From Candidatus Binataceae bacterium (GTDB taxonomy: Bacteria > Desulfobacterota > Binatia > Binatales > Binataceae): 55,641 bases of DNA. The stretch lies in NCBI GenBank assembly GCA_015478645.1, contig JADMIL010000014.1, positions 1 to 55,641 on the forward strand. Direction: 5' to 3'. How positions within the stretch are numbered: the stretch's first letter is position 1; every line of letters starts with the position of its first letter. Position numbers and translations under genes: made by a program. Of this stretch, positions 7,564 to 16,765 are shown one piece after another. The notes under the pieces were generated by a model that worked only from the letters and a program-made list of their open reading frames with translations, had not been told where the DNA came from and made no database searches.

Positions 7564-9923
7564 TGGAACCCTCACGCTATTTCATCCGGCGGGGCGGCAA
7601 CCTCCCGATGGACGCGCCGATCGACGCCGAAGCGTCGCCGGTCTTTCTTGACGAAGGGCAGCCGCTCCTCGACTTGCACGCCTACTGGCGGGTAGTCCGT
7701 AAGCATTATCGCCTGATGATTGCGATCACGGCCGCCGTGGTGATGTTGACCATGGTGCGCGTGATGACCGAACGCCCGACGTACTATGCCGAGACCACGA
7801 TCATGATCCAGCCGGCCGCCGAGGGCGGCGGCTCGGACACGCTCGAAAACCTCATCCAGATCGAGGCTGCGGCGAGCAATTCTGACCTCTATTACAAGAC
7901 CCAGTGCGAGATTCTCGAAAGCCGGGCGCTGGCGGCGAGCGTGATCAAGACGCTGGGCCTCGAGCGCAACCCGGCCTTCGTCGGCGCGCGCGCCAAACCG
8001 GGCTTCATCGATCGCCTGTTCAGCCGCATCGCCCAATCGCTGCATCTGACCGGTGGCAAGGCCGAGCCGCGGCTGGCGCTGCCGCCGGGGCTCGATAACA
8101 CCCAGGGCGTGCCGGCCTACCTGGTGCACGCCTACCTCGCGGCGCTCCAGGTGGAACCGGTGCAGGACACCAACCTGATCCGGATTCGCTTCGACTGGTC
8201 GGACCCGGTGCTCACCGCCCAGGTCGCCAACGCGCATGTCGCGGCCTACTCCAGCAATCAGATCGAGATGCACGGGCAGGAGAGCAGCGAGGCCGAGAGC
8301 TTCCTGCAGGGCAAGCTGGTCGATCTGAAGGATAAGCTCGAGAAATCCGAAGTCGCACTCAACGACTACCGGCGCAAGAACCGGATCGTGCCGGGGCTGG
8401 TCTCGCTCGACGGCAAAGACGCGATCGTGCTCGATCGACTGGCCGACCTCAGCAAGGATCTAACCCAGGCCCAGGTCGCGCGCATCGGTCTGCAGGCGCA
8501 GGCCGAGATGATCAAGCGGCATAACTACAGCGGCCTGGCCGCCGTGATCGACGATCCGGAAATTCAGGACGATCAGAAGGCTCTGGGCGCGCTTTACGCG
8601 CAGCAGGCGGCGCTGGCGAGTCAGTTCAAGCCGAGCTATCCGCCGCTGGCCAAGCTCGACGCGCAGATTCGCGAAGTGCAGGGGCAAATTGGCGCGGCTA
8701 CCAATAAAAAGGTCGTCGCGCTGCAATCGAGCTATGACGAGGCGGTCGAGCGGGAAAAAGAACTCGAGGACGAGATGGAAAAGCAGCGCCAGGAGACTTT
8801 AGCGCTGAACGATCTCGGTGCGCAGTACGCGATTCTGCAGCGTGACGTCGACACCAACCGCGAGCTCTACAACGCGGTGCTCACGCGCATGAAGGACGTC
8901 GAGGTCGCGCGCGATATCCAGTCGACCAACGTCTCGGTGGTCAATCCGGCCGAGGTGCCCGAAGCGCCGAGCGGTCCCAAGAAGATGCTCGCCCTGATCC
9001 TCGCGTCGGTGGTCGGCCTGGGCCTGGGCCTGGCCGTCGCCTTCGGTATCGAGTTCCTCGACAATACGCTGAAGAATCCGGAAGAGGCGGAGAATTATCT
9101 GCATCTGCCGAATCTCGGCGTGGTGCCGGAGTTCTCCAGCGTCAACGGCAAGACGGCTTACGCGCCGCTGATGCTGCCGGGCGACGCGACGCCGTCGACG
9201 GTGCTGCCGCCAGGACGCGAACTGGTCACCACGCATGGTTCGTACTCGCGCGTCGGCGAGGCCTATCGCAACCTGCGCACGGCGCTCCTGCTGTCGCGCG
9301 CGGGCGGTCCGCCCAAGGTGATGCTCATCACCAGCGCGCTCAGCCGCGAAGGCAAGACCGTCACCGCCGTCAATATCGCGGTGATGCTCGCGCAGTTGGG
9401 CGGCAAGGTCGTGCTGATCGACGCCGACTTGCGCCGCGCCCGCTGCCATCGCGTGCTCGCCGTCGATAATCATCTGGGGCTCACCGAGGTGCTGACCGGT
9501 TCGCGCGAACTCACCGAGATGATCCGGCCGACCGAGATCGAAAACCTGTTCTTCCTGAGCTCGGGCTCGGTGCCGCCCAATCCGACCGAGTTGCTGGTCT
9601 CGCCCAAGATGGCCGAGACGGTCGCCGAGCTGCGCGATAATTATGAATACGTGGTCATCGATTCGGCGCCGGTGCTGCCGGTCAGCGACTCGATGGTGCT
9701 CTCGCGGCTGACCGACGGCGTGGTGATCGTGGCCAACGGCTCCGCGACGCCGCGCCAGCAGGTCAAGACCGCGTGCGCGCGGCTGGAGTATGCGCGGGCC
9801 AAAATCCTGGGCGTGGTGCTCAACCGCATCAAGCTCCACAGTCCCGACTACCATTCCTACTACCATCAGGAATACTACGCCTTTGAAGGCGACGACCGGC
9901 GCGACGATGAAGATGCCGTTTGA
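7563..9923 (+). CDS. Wzc-like polysaccharide co-polymerase and tyrosine autokinase
   Basis: A 786-residue BY-kinase fusion that controls polymer chain length and export together with the Wza-like channel. A Wzz domain has its first membrane helix near residues 50-69, a long coiled-coil periplasmic region (about 260-430) and a second helix near 475-497. The cytoplasmic kinase has a Walker A (ALSREGKT, near 591-600), A' (VVLIDADLRRARC) and B (YVVIDSAPVLP, near 694). The tail carries a tyrosine cluster (DYHSYYHQEYY, near 760-771), the normal autophosphorylation site. Walker A has SREGKT instead of the common PGEGKS/T. The ATG overlaps the preceding stop by one base. Confidence 0.93.
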   Translation: MEPSRYFIRRGGNLPMDAPIDAEASPVFLDEGQPLLDLHAYWRVVRKHYRLMIAITAAVVMLTMVRVMTERPTYYAETTIMIQPAAEGGGSDTLENLIQIEAAASNSDLYYKTQCEILESRALAASVIKTLGLERNPAFVGARAKPGFIDRLFSRIAQSLHLTGGKAEPRLALPPGLDNTQGVPAYLVHAYLAALQVEPVQDTNLIRIRFDWSDPVLTAQVANAHVAAYSSNQIEMHGQESSEAESFLQGKLVDLKDKLEKSEVALNDYRRKNRIVPGLVSLDGKDAIVLDRLADLSKDLTQAQVARIGLQAQAEMIKRHNYSGLAAVIDDPEIQDDQKALGALYAQQAALASQFKPSYPPLAKLDAQIREVQGQIGAATNKKVVALQSSYDEAVEREKELEDEMEKQRQETLALNDLGAQYAILQRDVDTNRELYNAVLTRMKDVEVARDIQSTNVSVVNPAEVPEAPSGPKKMLALILASVVGLGLGLAVAFGIEFLDNTLKNPEEAENYLHLPNLGVVPEFSSVNGKTAYAPLMLPGDATPSTVLPPGRELVTTHGSYSRVGEAYRNLRTALLLSRAGGPPKVMLITSALSREGKTVTAVNIAVMLAQLGGKVVLIDADLRRARCHRVLAVDNHLGLTEVLTGSRELTEMIRPTEIENLFFLSSGSVPPNPTELLVSPKMAETVAELRDNYEYVVIDSAPVLPVSDSMVLSRLTDGVVIVANGSATPRQQVKTACARLEYARAKILGVVLNRIKLHSPDYHSYYHQEYYAFEGDDRRDDEDAV

Positions 9924-9969
9924 GGCGCGCGCCTGCTCGAACAGCTTGCGGGCCTAGGCGGACGGCGGC

Positions 9970-12867
9970 ATGCGGATGTTCCGCGCCCTGACCGGCTCGG
10001 CGGGAGGTGCCGTAGGCGCGATCGACGCGGCGATCGGCGGCGGCCTGATGCTGCTGCTGGTCTTCACGCCGCTGGCCTTCGGCGCGGTGCATCAGTGGGC
10101 CTTTACGCTGATGGAGATCGTGGCCTTCGCGCTGGCCGCTCTGTGGATGCTGCGCGTGCGGGCCGAAGGCGCGGCGCCCGCGCGCATGAGTATCGGGCGC
10201 GCCGCACTGCGCCGGCTGCTCGTTCCGGCCGCGCTGTTCGCCCTGCTGCTGGTGGCTCAACTGGTGCCGCTGCCGCCCGGCCTGCTCAGGATCATCTCAC
10301 CCGCCACCTACCAGCTTTACGCCGCGAGTCTCTCCGATTGGCCGGCCTCGGCCCCGTTCGCCGCCTGGCGCGCCGCCTGGGATGCCAGCGCGCACGCCGA
10401 TCGCCGGCAGATGCCGATGATCCTGCCGCCGGTCGGTGCGCAGCCGGCGGCGCGCGCGCAGGCCGCCGCGCCGGCGGCGGTGAGTCATCAGCTACCGCCG
10501 GTCGCCACCCAGCGTCCGCTGCCCGCCACCCCCGGATATTTTGCGAGCCTGCGCTGGCGCACGCTCTCGATTGCGCCGACCGTCACGTGGGCCGGGCTGA
10601 TCGAGGCGCTGGCCTGCGGCGCGATCTTTTTTCTCGTGCTGCTCTATCCGATTGGCTACAGCGGCGCGGAGCGCGAAGCGGAAGCCCGCTTCATCCGCTG
10701 GCTGGTGCTCGGGATCGTGGCGACGGCGACCTTCGTCGCGCTGATTGGACTGGCCGAGCGGGCCTGGTGGAACGGACGGATCCTGTGGTTCTTCGTGCCG
10801 CACGACTGGAGCGGCCCGCTGATGACTAACGACCGCGCAAGCGGGCCGTTTATCAATCCCGACCATTTTGCCGACTACCTGGCGATGGCGCTGCCGCTGG
10901 CCGTGGTGGGATCGCTCTTTCCGATCATCCCGCGCCAGCGCCAACGGGCGCCCGATCTGCGTTTGCCGTGCGCGGTGGCCGCGACGATTATCGCCTCGGG
11001 TATCCTGCTCAGCCTGTCGCGCGGGGGCTGGCTGGTCGCGGTGGTGAGCGTGACGGTGGCGTTGTGGGCGAGCTTCAAGCAAGCCCCGGATCGCGCGCCG
11101 CAGGTGCTCCTGCGCTATCGCAAGCGGGCGGTGCCGGTGGCGATCGCGGCGGGAGCGATGTTCGTGATCGCGGTGCTCTGGCTGATCGGGCCGAATGCGC
11201 GCGACGCCGCCGGCGCGCGTATCGGCATGACCGTGGCGTCGCGCAGCATGTTCATCGGCTACAAGGAAAAGGCCTGGCGCGACACGCTCGGGATGTTGCG
11301 CGAGTTTCCGCTGTTCGGAGTCGGCCTGGGCTGCTGGCCGGAACTGTTTCCGCATTTTGAGAGTCCGCCGTGGATGGAGTTTTATTACCGCCAGCCCGAG
11401 AACGACTATCTCCAGCTACTCGCCGAAACGGGCGTGGCCGGATTCGCCTTGGCTTTGTGGTTCGCGGCGGCGGCATCGCGCGCCTGGCGCGCCGGCGTGC
11501 AGCGGCTGGGCGAGCGCGAATGGCCGATGTTTGCCGCGATCAGCGCCGGCGTGCTCGCGGTGATGATTCACGAGCTGTTCGAGTTCAGTCTGCATACTCC
11601 GGCCAACGCGCTGCTGTTTGGGGTGATGCTGGCGCTGGCCCTGCGGATCGCGCTGACCCGCGCCGCAGCGCGGCCGGAGTCCGGCCTGCGGCGGGTCGGC
11701 GAGCCGAGCCGCCTGACCAACCTCAAGGCCGCCGTGGGGATGATTGCGGCGATCGGGCTGATCGCCGCCGCGATCACCCAAAGCGGTACCGCCTATCCCT
11801 ATGACCTCGGCGACCCGCGGACCTTTGCCGAGGCGGAACTGGCGATCGCGGCCCATCCGGGCGACGCGCGGGCGCATCTGGCGCTTGCCGCGATGATGCC
11901 AGCGGGGGCACCCCCGGCGCTGCGCGACAATCAATTGCGGGCCGCGGTATGGCTCGACCCCAACGATCCGCTGGCCCGCGACCTGTACGCGCGGAGTCTC
12001 TTTCTGGCCGGCCATAAACATGCCGGCCTGCGGCAGATCATGCTCTCGGTGAGCCATGCGCCCGAACTCGGAAACCATTATTACCTGCAGCCGCTGGCGA
12101 TTCCGTGGCTATTGCCCGAAGAGCAGAATGCCATCTCCGAGGGCTTCCGGCTGGCGATCGCGGCGCATTATTACGCCGCGGTAAAAGACCTGGCGGATTT
12201 TTACGGCGGCCTGGGACGCTTCACCGACGCCGCGCAACTGTTCGTCGCGGCCGAGCCCAGCGCCGAAGACGATGCCGAGCGCCTCGAGGACGATCGGCTG
12301 GCCGGGGTCAACTTCGCGCAGGCCCATCTGTACGGGCGGGCCGAGAGTGAATTTCGCGCCGCTATCGCGATCGATCCCTCCGACCCGCAGCCCTACCGGG
12401 ATTTGCTCGAAGGTGTGATGGCGCCGCGCGGCGACGTCAAGGGCGCGATCGCGGCGGTGCGCGACGGGATCAGCAACGGCGCCGACCGGGTGGCGCTCGA
12501 TACGGCGCTGGCCAACGTGGCCCATCAGGCGGGCGATAACGATACCGCCGAGGCCGCGATGGCGGAGGCCTTCAGGTACGATCCGACGTTCGACTCCGCG
12601 ATGCACCTGGGCCAGCTCTATGCCGACGAGGGCAAGTACGATCACGCCGCAGTGTCATTCCGGCGCGCGACGCAAATCGACGACCACTCGGCGTCGGCCT
12701 TTTTGAGCCTTGGACGTGCCGAAGAGGGCGCCTTCGATTACGCCGCGGCCGAGCACGCTTACGCCCGGGCGATGGCGCTCGCGCCGCAAGACGAGGGGCT
12801 GCGCGTCAACTACGAGGATTTTCAAAAGCGCACCGCCCCCGCCACCCGACCGACGCCTGACCCGTGA
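9970..12867 (+). CDS. O-antigen ligase/polymerase-type membrane protein with TPR tail
   Basis: A 965-residue protein. The first 560 residues hold about a dozen hydrophobic segments and the Wzy_C/WaaL-type signature PENDYLQLLAETGVAGFALA, preceded by a large extracytoplasmic loop containing GPFINPDHFADYLA. After a last helix near 590-605 comes a soluble region of about 350 residues made of TPR-like helical pairs (for example AEYAFRAAIAIDPSDPQPY-like units, FDSAMHLGQLYADEGKYDHA). Wzy/WaaL enzymes join or transfer undecaprenyl-linked glycans in the periplasm; TPRs probably bind partners there. The acceptor and exact role (polymerase or ligase) cannot be told from sequence. Confidence 0.85.
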   Translation: MRMFRALTGSAGGAVGAIDAAIGGGLMLLLVFTPLAFGAVHQWAFTLMEIVAFALAALWMLRVRAEGAAPARMSIGRAALRRLLVPAALFALLLVAQLVPLPPGLLRIISPATYQLYAASLSDWPASAPFAAWRAAWDASAHADRRQMPMILPPVGAQPAARAQAAAPAAVSHQLPPVATQRPLPATPGYFASLRWRTLSIAPTVTWAGLIEALACGAIFFLVLLYPIGYSGAEREAEARFIRWLVLGIVATATFVALIGLAERAWWNGRILWFFVPHDWSGPLMTNDRASGPFINPDHFADYLAMALPLAVVGSLFPIIPRQRQRAPDLRLPCAVAATIIASGILLSLSRGGWLVAVVSVTVALWASFKQAPDRAPQVLLRYRKRAVPVAIAAGAMFVIAVLWLIGPNARDAAGARIGMTVASRSMFIGYKEKAWRDTLGMLREFPLFGVGLGCWPELFPHFESPPWMEFYYRQPENDYLQLLAETGVAGFALALWFAAAASRAWRAGVQRLGEREWPMFAAISAGVLAVMIHELFEFSLHTPANALLFGVMLALALRIALTRAAARPESGLRRVGEPSRLTNLKAAVGMIAAIGLIAAAITQSGTAYPYDLGDPRTFAEAELAIAAHPGDARAHLALAAMMPAGAPPALRDNQLRAAVWLDPNDPLARDLYARSLFLAGHKHAGLRQIMLSVSHAPELGNHYYLQPLAIPWLLPEEQNAISEGFRLAIAAHYYAAVKDLADFYGGLGRFTDAAQLFVAAEPSAEDDAERLEDDRLAGVNFAQAHLYGRAESEFRAAIAIDPSDPQPYRDLLEGVMAPRGDVKGAIAAVRDGISNGADRVALDTALANVAHQAGDNDTAEAAMAEAFRYDPTFDSAMHLGQLYADEGKYDHAAVSFRRATQIDDHSASAFLSLGRAEEGAFDYAAAEHAYARAMALAPQDEGLRVNYEDFQKRTAPATRPTPDP

Positions 12868-12943
12868 GCCATTCGTCCGGCCGATCATCAATGGTCCGGA
12901 TCGGCACCGGGCCATTGCCGCGAATGGGCGGCCGGGCCGCGGC

Positions 12944-14182
12944 GTGAAGATTCTTTATCTGAATGCGGCCGGCAACCTGGGCGGCGCCGAACGCGCGCTG
13001 CTCGACCTGATCGCGAGCCTCCGAACGGCGCACCCGGATTGGACCTGCGAGCTGATCGCGGGGGCCGAGGGTGGCCTGGTGGCCGAGGCCCGGGCGCTCG
13101 GCGCGGCGGCCTCGACGATCGCATTGCCGCGCGCGGCGGCGGTGATCGGCGACGCCGCGGCGGGCGGTCCCGCGGGCAGCGTCATCGCGGCCTGGCGCAT
13201 CGCGGCCGGACTGGCGTTGGCGGCCCCTGCGCTCGCCCGTTACACGCGCCTCCTCGCCGGCGCGATCGCGCGATCGTCACCCGACCTGATTCATGCCAAC
13301 GGCTTCAAGATGCAAGTGCTAGGCGCGCGCGCGGCCGCCGGGCGTACGCCGCTGTTGTGGCATGTGCACGACTACCTGCAGGCGCGCCCGCTGATGCCGA
13401 CGCTGCTGCGCGCCCATGCGCGGCGCTGCACGGCCGTGATCGCCAATTCCGCCAGCGTCGCGGCCGACGTGCGCGCGGTGCTCGGCGGGCTCTGCAAAGT
13501 CTACACGGTGTATAACGCAATCGACCTCGAGCGCTTTGGTCCGGCCGGGCCGTGCCTGGACCTCGATCGACTCTGCGCGATGCCGCCGCTCGGCACGGGC
13601 GGCGTGCGCGTGGGGCTGGTCGCGACGATGGCGCGGTGGAAGGGCCATGCGACGTTTCTGCGGGCGATCGCGAAAGTCGCCGCGGCCGTGCCGCTGCGCG
13701 CGTACGTCATCGGCGGTCCGCTCTACGAAACGCCGGGCAGCCAGTACACGATCGCCGAAGTGCGGGCCTGCGCGGCGGCTTGCGGGGTGGCCGATCGGGT
13801 GGGCTTCACCGGCTTCGTCGACGATCCGGCGGCGGCGCTGCGCGCGCTCGATGTCGTGGTCCATGCGAGTACCGCGCCGGAGCCTTTCGGGCTGGTGATC
13901 GCGGAGGCGATGGCGTGCGGCCGCGCGGTAATTGCGAGCGCCGGGGGCGGCGCGGCGGAGATCGTCACGGAGGGCGTCGACGCGCTGACTCATCGGCCGG
14001 GCGACGCCGACAATCTGGCGGAAAAGATTATCTTATTGGCCAACGATGCGGCGCTGCGCAGGCGCCTGGGCACGGTGGCGGCGGCCGCCGCGGCGCGGCG
14101 CTTTACCCGGGAACGCCTCGCCGCCGAGGTCGCGCCGATCTATCGCGAAGCGGCCGGTGCGGCCGGTCGCCGGAGCGCCTGA
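12944..14182 (+). CDS. GT4-family glycosyltransferase
   Basis: A 412-residue GT-B fold enzyme that should move a sugar from a nucleotide donor to the growing repeat unit at the inner membrane. The N-terminus VKILYLNAAGNLGGAERALL has the glycine loop of GT4 enzymes, IHANGFKMQ and LLWHVHDYLQ lie in the acceptor domain, and the donor domain contains MARWKGHATFLRAI and the EPFGLVIAEAMACGRAVIAS loop (E-x7-E). The GTG at 12944 is chosen because upstream sequence translates into the end of the previous gene and lacks family similarity. Specificity unknown. Confidence 0.85.
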   Translation: MKILYLNAAGNLGGAERALLDLIASLRTAHPDWTCELIAGAEGGLVAEARALGAAASTIALPRAAAVIGDAAAGGPAGSVIAAWRIAAGLALAAPALARYTRLLAGAIARSSPDLIHANGFKMQVLGARAAAGRTPLLWHVHDYLQARPLMPTLLRAHARRCTAVIANSASVAADVRAVLGGLCKVYTVYNAIDLERFGPAGPCLDLDRLCAMPPLGTGGVRVGLVATMARWKGHATFLRAIAKVAAAVPLRAYVIGGPLYETPGSQYTIAEVRACAAACGVADRVGFTGFVDDPAAALRALDVVVHASTAPEPFGLVIAEAMACGRAVIASAGGGAAEIVTEGVDALTHRPGDADNLAEKIILLANDAALRRRLGTVAAAAAARRFTRERLAAEVAPIYREAAGAAGRRSA

Positions 14183-14190
14183 GCGTCGCA

Positions 14191-15342
14191 ATGCGCCTAC
14201 TGCATCTGCATAGCGGAAACCTGTTTGGCGGGGTCGAGACGATGCTGCTGACGATCGCCCGCGAAGGGCGCCGCACCGGCCGTCTCGCGCATGAGTTTGC
14301 GCTCGCCTTCGACGGACGGCTGGCCGCCGAACTGCGCGCGGCGGGCGCGCCGGTCTATCATCTGGGCGAGGTCCGCGCGCGCAATCCGATGAGTGTGCGG
14401 CGCGCGCGGCGACATCTCGCTGAATTCCTCGCGAGTCGGCCCTACGACGCCGCAATCTGCCACATGGCGTGGGCGCAGGCGCTCTTTGGCGCGGTCGCGC
14501 GGCGCGCCGGGATCGCCGAAATTTTCTGGATGCACGACGCGGCGGCGGGGCGTCATTGGGTCGAACGCTGGGCGGCGCTCAGTCCGCCCGATTTTGCGAT
14601 CTGCAACAGCCGCTACACCGCGGCGACGCTCGGCCAAATCTTTCCGCGGACGCCGTCGCAAGTATTGTATTATCCGGTCGCGCCGGCGCCGGCGCGATTG
14701 AGCGCGGCGGCGCGGGCGGCGATTCGCGCGGAGTTTAAGACCCCGCCCGACGCGATCGTGATTATCCAGACCAGCCGGATGGAGCCATGGAAGGGCCATC
14801 GCATGCATCTGGAAGCGCTCGCGCGGCTCGCCGACCTGCCCGGATGGGTCTGCTGGCAGGCCGGTGGCGGGCAGCGGCCGCGGGAGCGGGAGTACCTGAC
14901 ATCGCTGGAGCGGATGGCGCGTGAGCTGGGTATCGGCGATCGGGTAAGGTTTCTCGGCCAGCGCACCGACGTGGCGCGGCTGCTCGGCGCCGCGGATGTC
15001 CATTGCCAGCCCAACGCCGGAGCGGAGCCGTTCGGGATTGTATTTATCGAGGCGCTCGGGGCCGGGCTGCCGGTGGTCTCGGTCGCGCTGGGCGGCGCGC
15101 TGGAAATAATCGACGAGAGCTGCGGAATACTGGTTGCGCCCGGCGCGACGGCCGCGCTGGCCGAGGCCCTGCGGCGATTGATCATCGATGGCGCCGAACG
15201 CGCGCGGCTCGGTGCCGCGGGGCCCGCGCGGGCGGCGCAATTGTGCGACACGGCGACCCAGATGGCGCGGCTTGAGGCCGCGATCGTCGGGCTCACGGGC
15301 GGCGCCGATCAAGCCGATAGGGCAGGCGAGGCGCGAGTATGA
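14191..15342 (+). CDS. GT4-family glycosyltransferase
   Basis: A 383-residue GT-B glycosyltransferase. It starts with MRLLHLHSGNLFGGVETMLL; the donor half contains QTSRMEPWKGHRMHLEAL, a Rossmann strand, and EPFGIVFIEALGAGLPVVS with the E-x7-E pair. The ATG lies eight bases after the previous stop. It resembles the preceding gene in organisation but is too divergent to be a recent duplicate. Donor and acceptor are unknown; it should add one sugar of the polymer made by this locus. Confidence 0.85.
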   Translation: MRLLHLHSGNLFGGVETMLLTIAREGRRTGRLAHEFALAFDGRLAAELRAAGAPVYHLGEVRARNPMSVRRARRHLAEFLASRPYDAAICHMAWAQALFGAVARRAGIAEIFWMHDAAAGRHWVERWAALSPPDFAICNSRYTAATLGQIFPRTPSQVLYYPVAPAPARLSAAARAAIRAEFKTPPDAIVIIQTSRMEPWKGHRMHLEALARLADLPGWVCWQAGGGQRPREREYLTSLERMARELGIGDRVRFLGQRTDVARLLGAADVHCQPNAGAEPFGIVFIEALGAGLPVVSVALGGALEIIDESCGILVAPGATAALAEALRRLIIDGAERARLGAAGPARAAQLCDTATQMARLEAAIVGLTGGADQADRAGEARV

Positions 15343-15412
15343 TCGAAGCGGCGACTGCGGGTTTGCAGGCTGCGCCGGAGCTGGGCACCGGGCCAGACGT
15401 GAGCGTGGCGCC

Positions 15413-16765
15413 ATGATTGCGTTAGCTCTCTGCGTATTTTCGTTGGTCGGCTGCTTTATCGCGGGACGGCGATCGGTCGCGGCGGGATTTATCGCCACGA
15501 TGGTGGTGGGCTACGCGTACGGCATCGTGCGCGCCAATGTGCCGGCGACCTTTTCGCATTTCATCTTCGATGCCGCGTGCATGGGCTTCTATCTCGCGCT
15601 GATGACCCGGCGTTACACGCCGGTCGAGCGGTACAAGATTCGCGCAGTGATGCCGTGGCTGGCGGTGCTGATCATCTGGCCGACGCTGCTCCTGCTGGTG
15701 CCGCTGCAGTACCCGCTGATCCAGTTGGTCGGATGGCGCGCGCAAATCTATTTTTTGCCGTTCGTTCTGGTGGGCGCGATGCTGGACGGGATCCAGTACC
15801 GCAAGATCGCGATGGGCTTCGCGGTGCTGAGCGTGATCGAGGTCGCGTTCGTGGCAGCCGAAGTGAAATTGGGCGTGCCACGGTTTTACCCGTTCAACGA
15901 GGTCACCCAGATCATTTACAGAAGTACCGACGTGACTATCGGCAACACCTCTACCTTTCGCATCCCGGGGACCTTCGTACAGGCGGCAGTGATGGGCGCG
16001 ATGATGGTGTCGACGATACCGGTGCTGCTCGGCGCGCTGGTGCAGCAATGGCGATCGGGCTGGCGGCGCAACCTGCTGCTGGCGGCGATCGGCGCGTCGG
16101 CGATTTGCGTATTTCTATCGGCGTCGCGCAGCCATGCGGTGTTTTTGTTCGTGCTGGTCCTGGCGGCGATGGTCTCCGGGCGGATTAGCAATCTGCCGTG
16201 GTACGGATGGCTGCTGATGGTCACCGGGGTGGTGCTGTTGGTCTCGACCTCACAGCGGATGCAGCGCTTCATTCAACTCGACGACACCACGTACGTCAAA
16301 ACCCGCCTCTCGTCGAGCATCAACGAGAGCCTCATCACCCTCGCCGAGGAGTATCCGCTGGGTAATGGGTTAGGTGGCGGCGGCACCAGTATGCCGTACT
16401 TCCTGGCCTCCGAGGTGCGCAACCCGGTCGCGATCGAGAACGAGTACGGGCGCATCATGCTCGAGCAGGGCTTGCCCGGGCTGGCGATCTGGCTGGCCTT
16501 TATCGTCTGGACGCTGTCTCGTCCGCTGCCGCCCACACGGGATCCGTGGTATTTGGGCAAGTGGCTCGCGCGGATTGCTCTCGGGTTCTCGTTTCTCGCG
16601 GCACAAACCGGTATGGGGTTGCTGACCTCGATTCCGGACAGCGCACTGCTGCTGATGTTCATGGGTTGGGTCGCCGCGCCGGCGCTGATTCCGGCGGCTA
16701 ATCCCGCCGCCCGGCGCCCGGCGGAGAAGAGCAAGACCGCGTCCTCCGCGATGCGCACGGCGTGA
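15413..16765 (+). CDS. O-antigen ligase/polymerase-family membrane protein (second)
   Basis: A 450-residue polytopic protein with about ten to twelve hydrophobic segments and a periplasmic-loop motif typical of the O-antigen ligase/Wzy family: PLGNGLGGGGTS followed by ENEYGRIMLEQGLPGLAIWL (compare NDYLQLLAETGVAG in the first copy). It lacks the TPR tail. The ATG at 15413 follows a 70-base gap. Two such proteins in one locus suggest one polymerase and one ligase, or two polymers. The stop overlaps the GTG of the next gene. Function is inferred from family. Confidence 0.8.
   Translation: MIALALCVFSLVGCFIAGRRSVAAGFIATMVVGYAYGIVRANVPATFSHFIFDAACMGFYLALMTRRYTPVERYKIRAVMPWLAVLIIWPTLLLLVPLQYPLIQLVGWRAQIYFLPFVLVGAMLDGIQYRKIAMGFAVLSVIEVAFVAAEVKLGVPRFYPFNEVTQIIYRSTDVTIGNTSTFRIPGTFVQAAVMGAMMVSTIPVLLGALVQQWRSGWRRNLLLAAIGASAICVFLSASRSHAVFLFVLVLAAMVSGRISNLPWYGWLLMVTGVVLLVSTSQRMQRFIQLDDTTYVKTRLSSSINESLITLAEEYPLGNGLGGGGTSMPYFLASEVRNPVAIENEYGRIMLEQGLPGLAIWLAFIVWTLSRPLPPTRDPWYLGKWLARIALGFSFLAAQTGMGLLTSIPDSALLLMFMGWVAAPALIPAANPAARRPAEKSKTASSAMRTA

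Noticed and set aside
9150..9920. Possible separate MinD/ParA-type gene
   Set aside because: The ATPase part is continuous with the Wzz domain and ends in a Tyr cluster, as in single-chain Wzc proteins.
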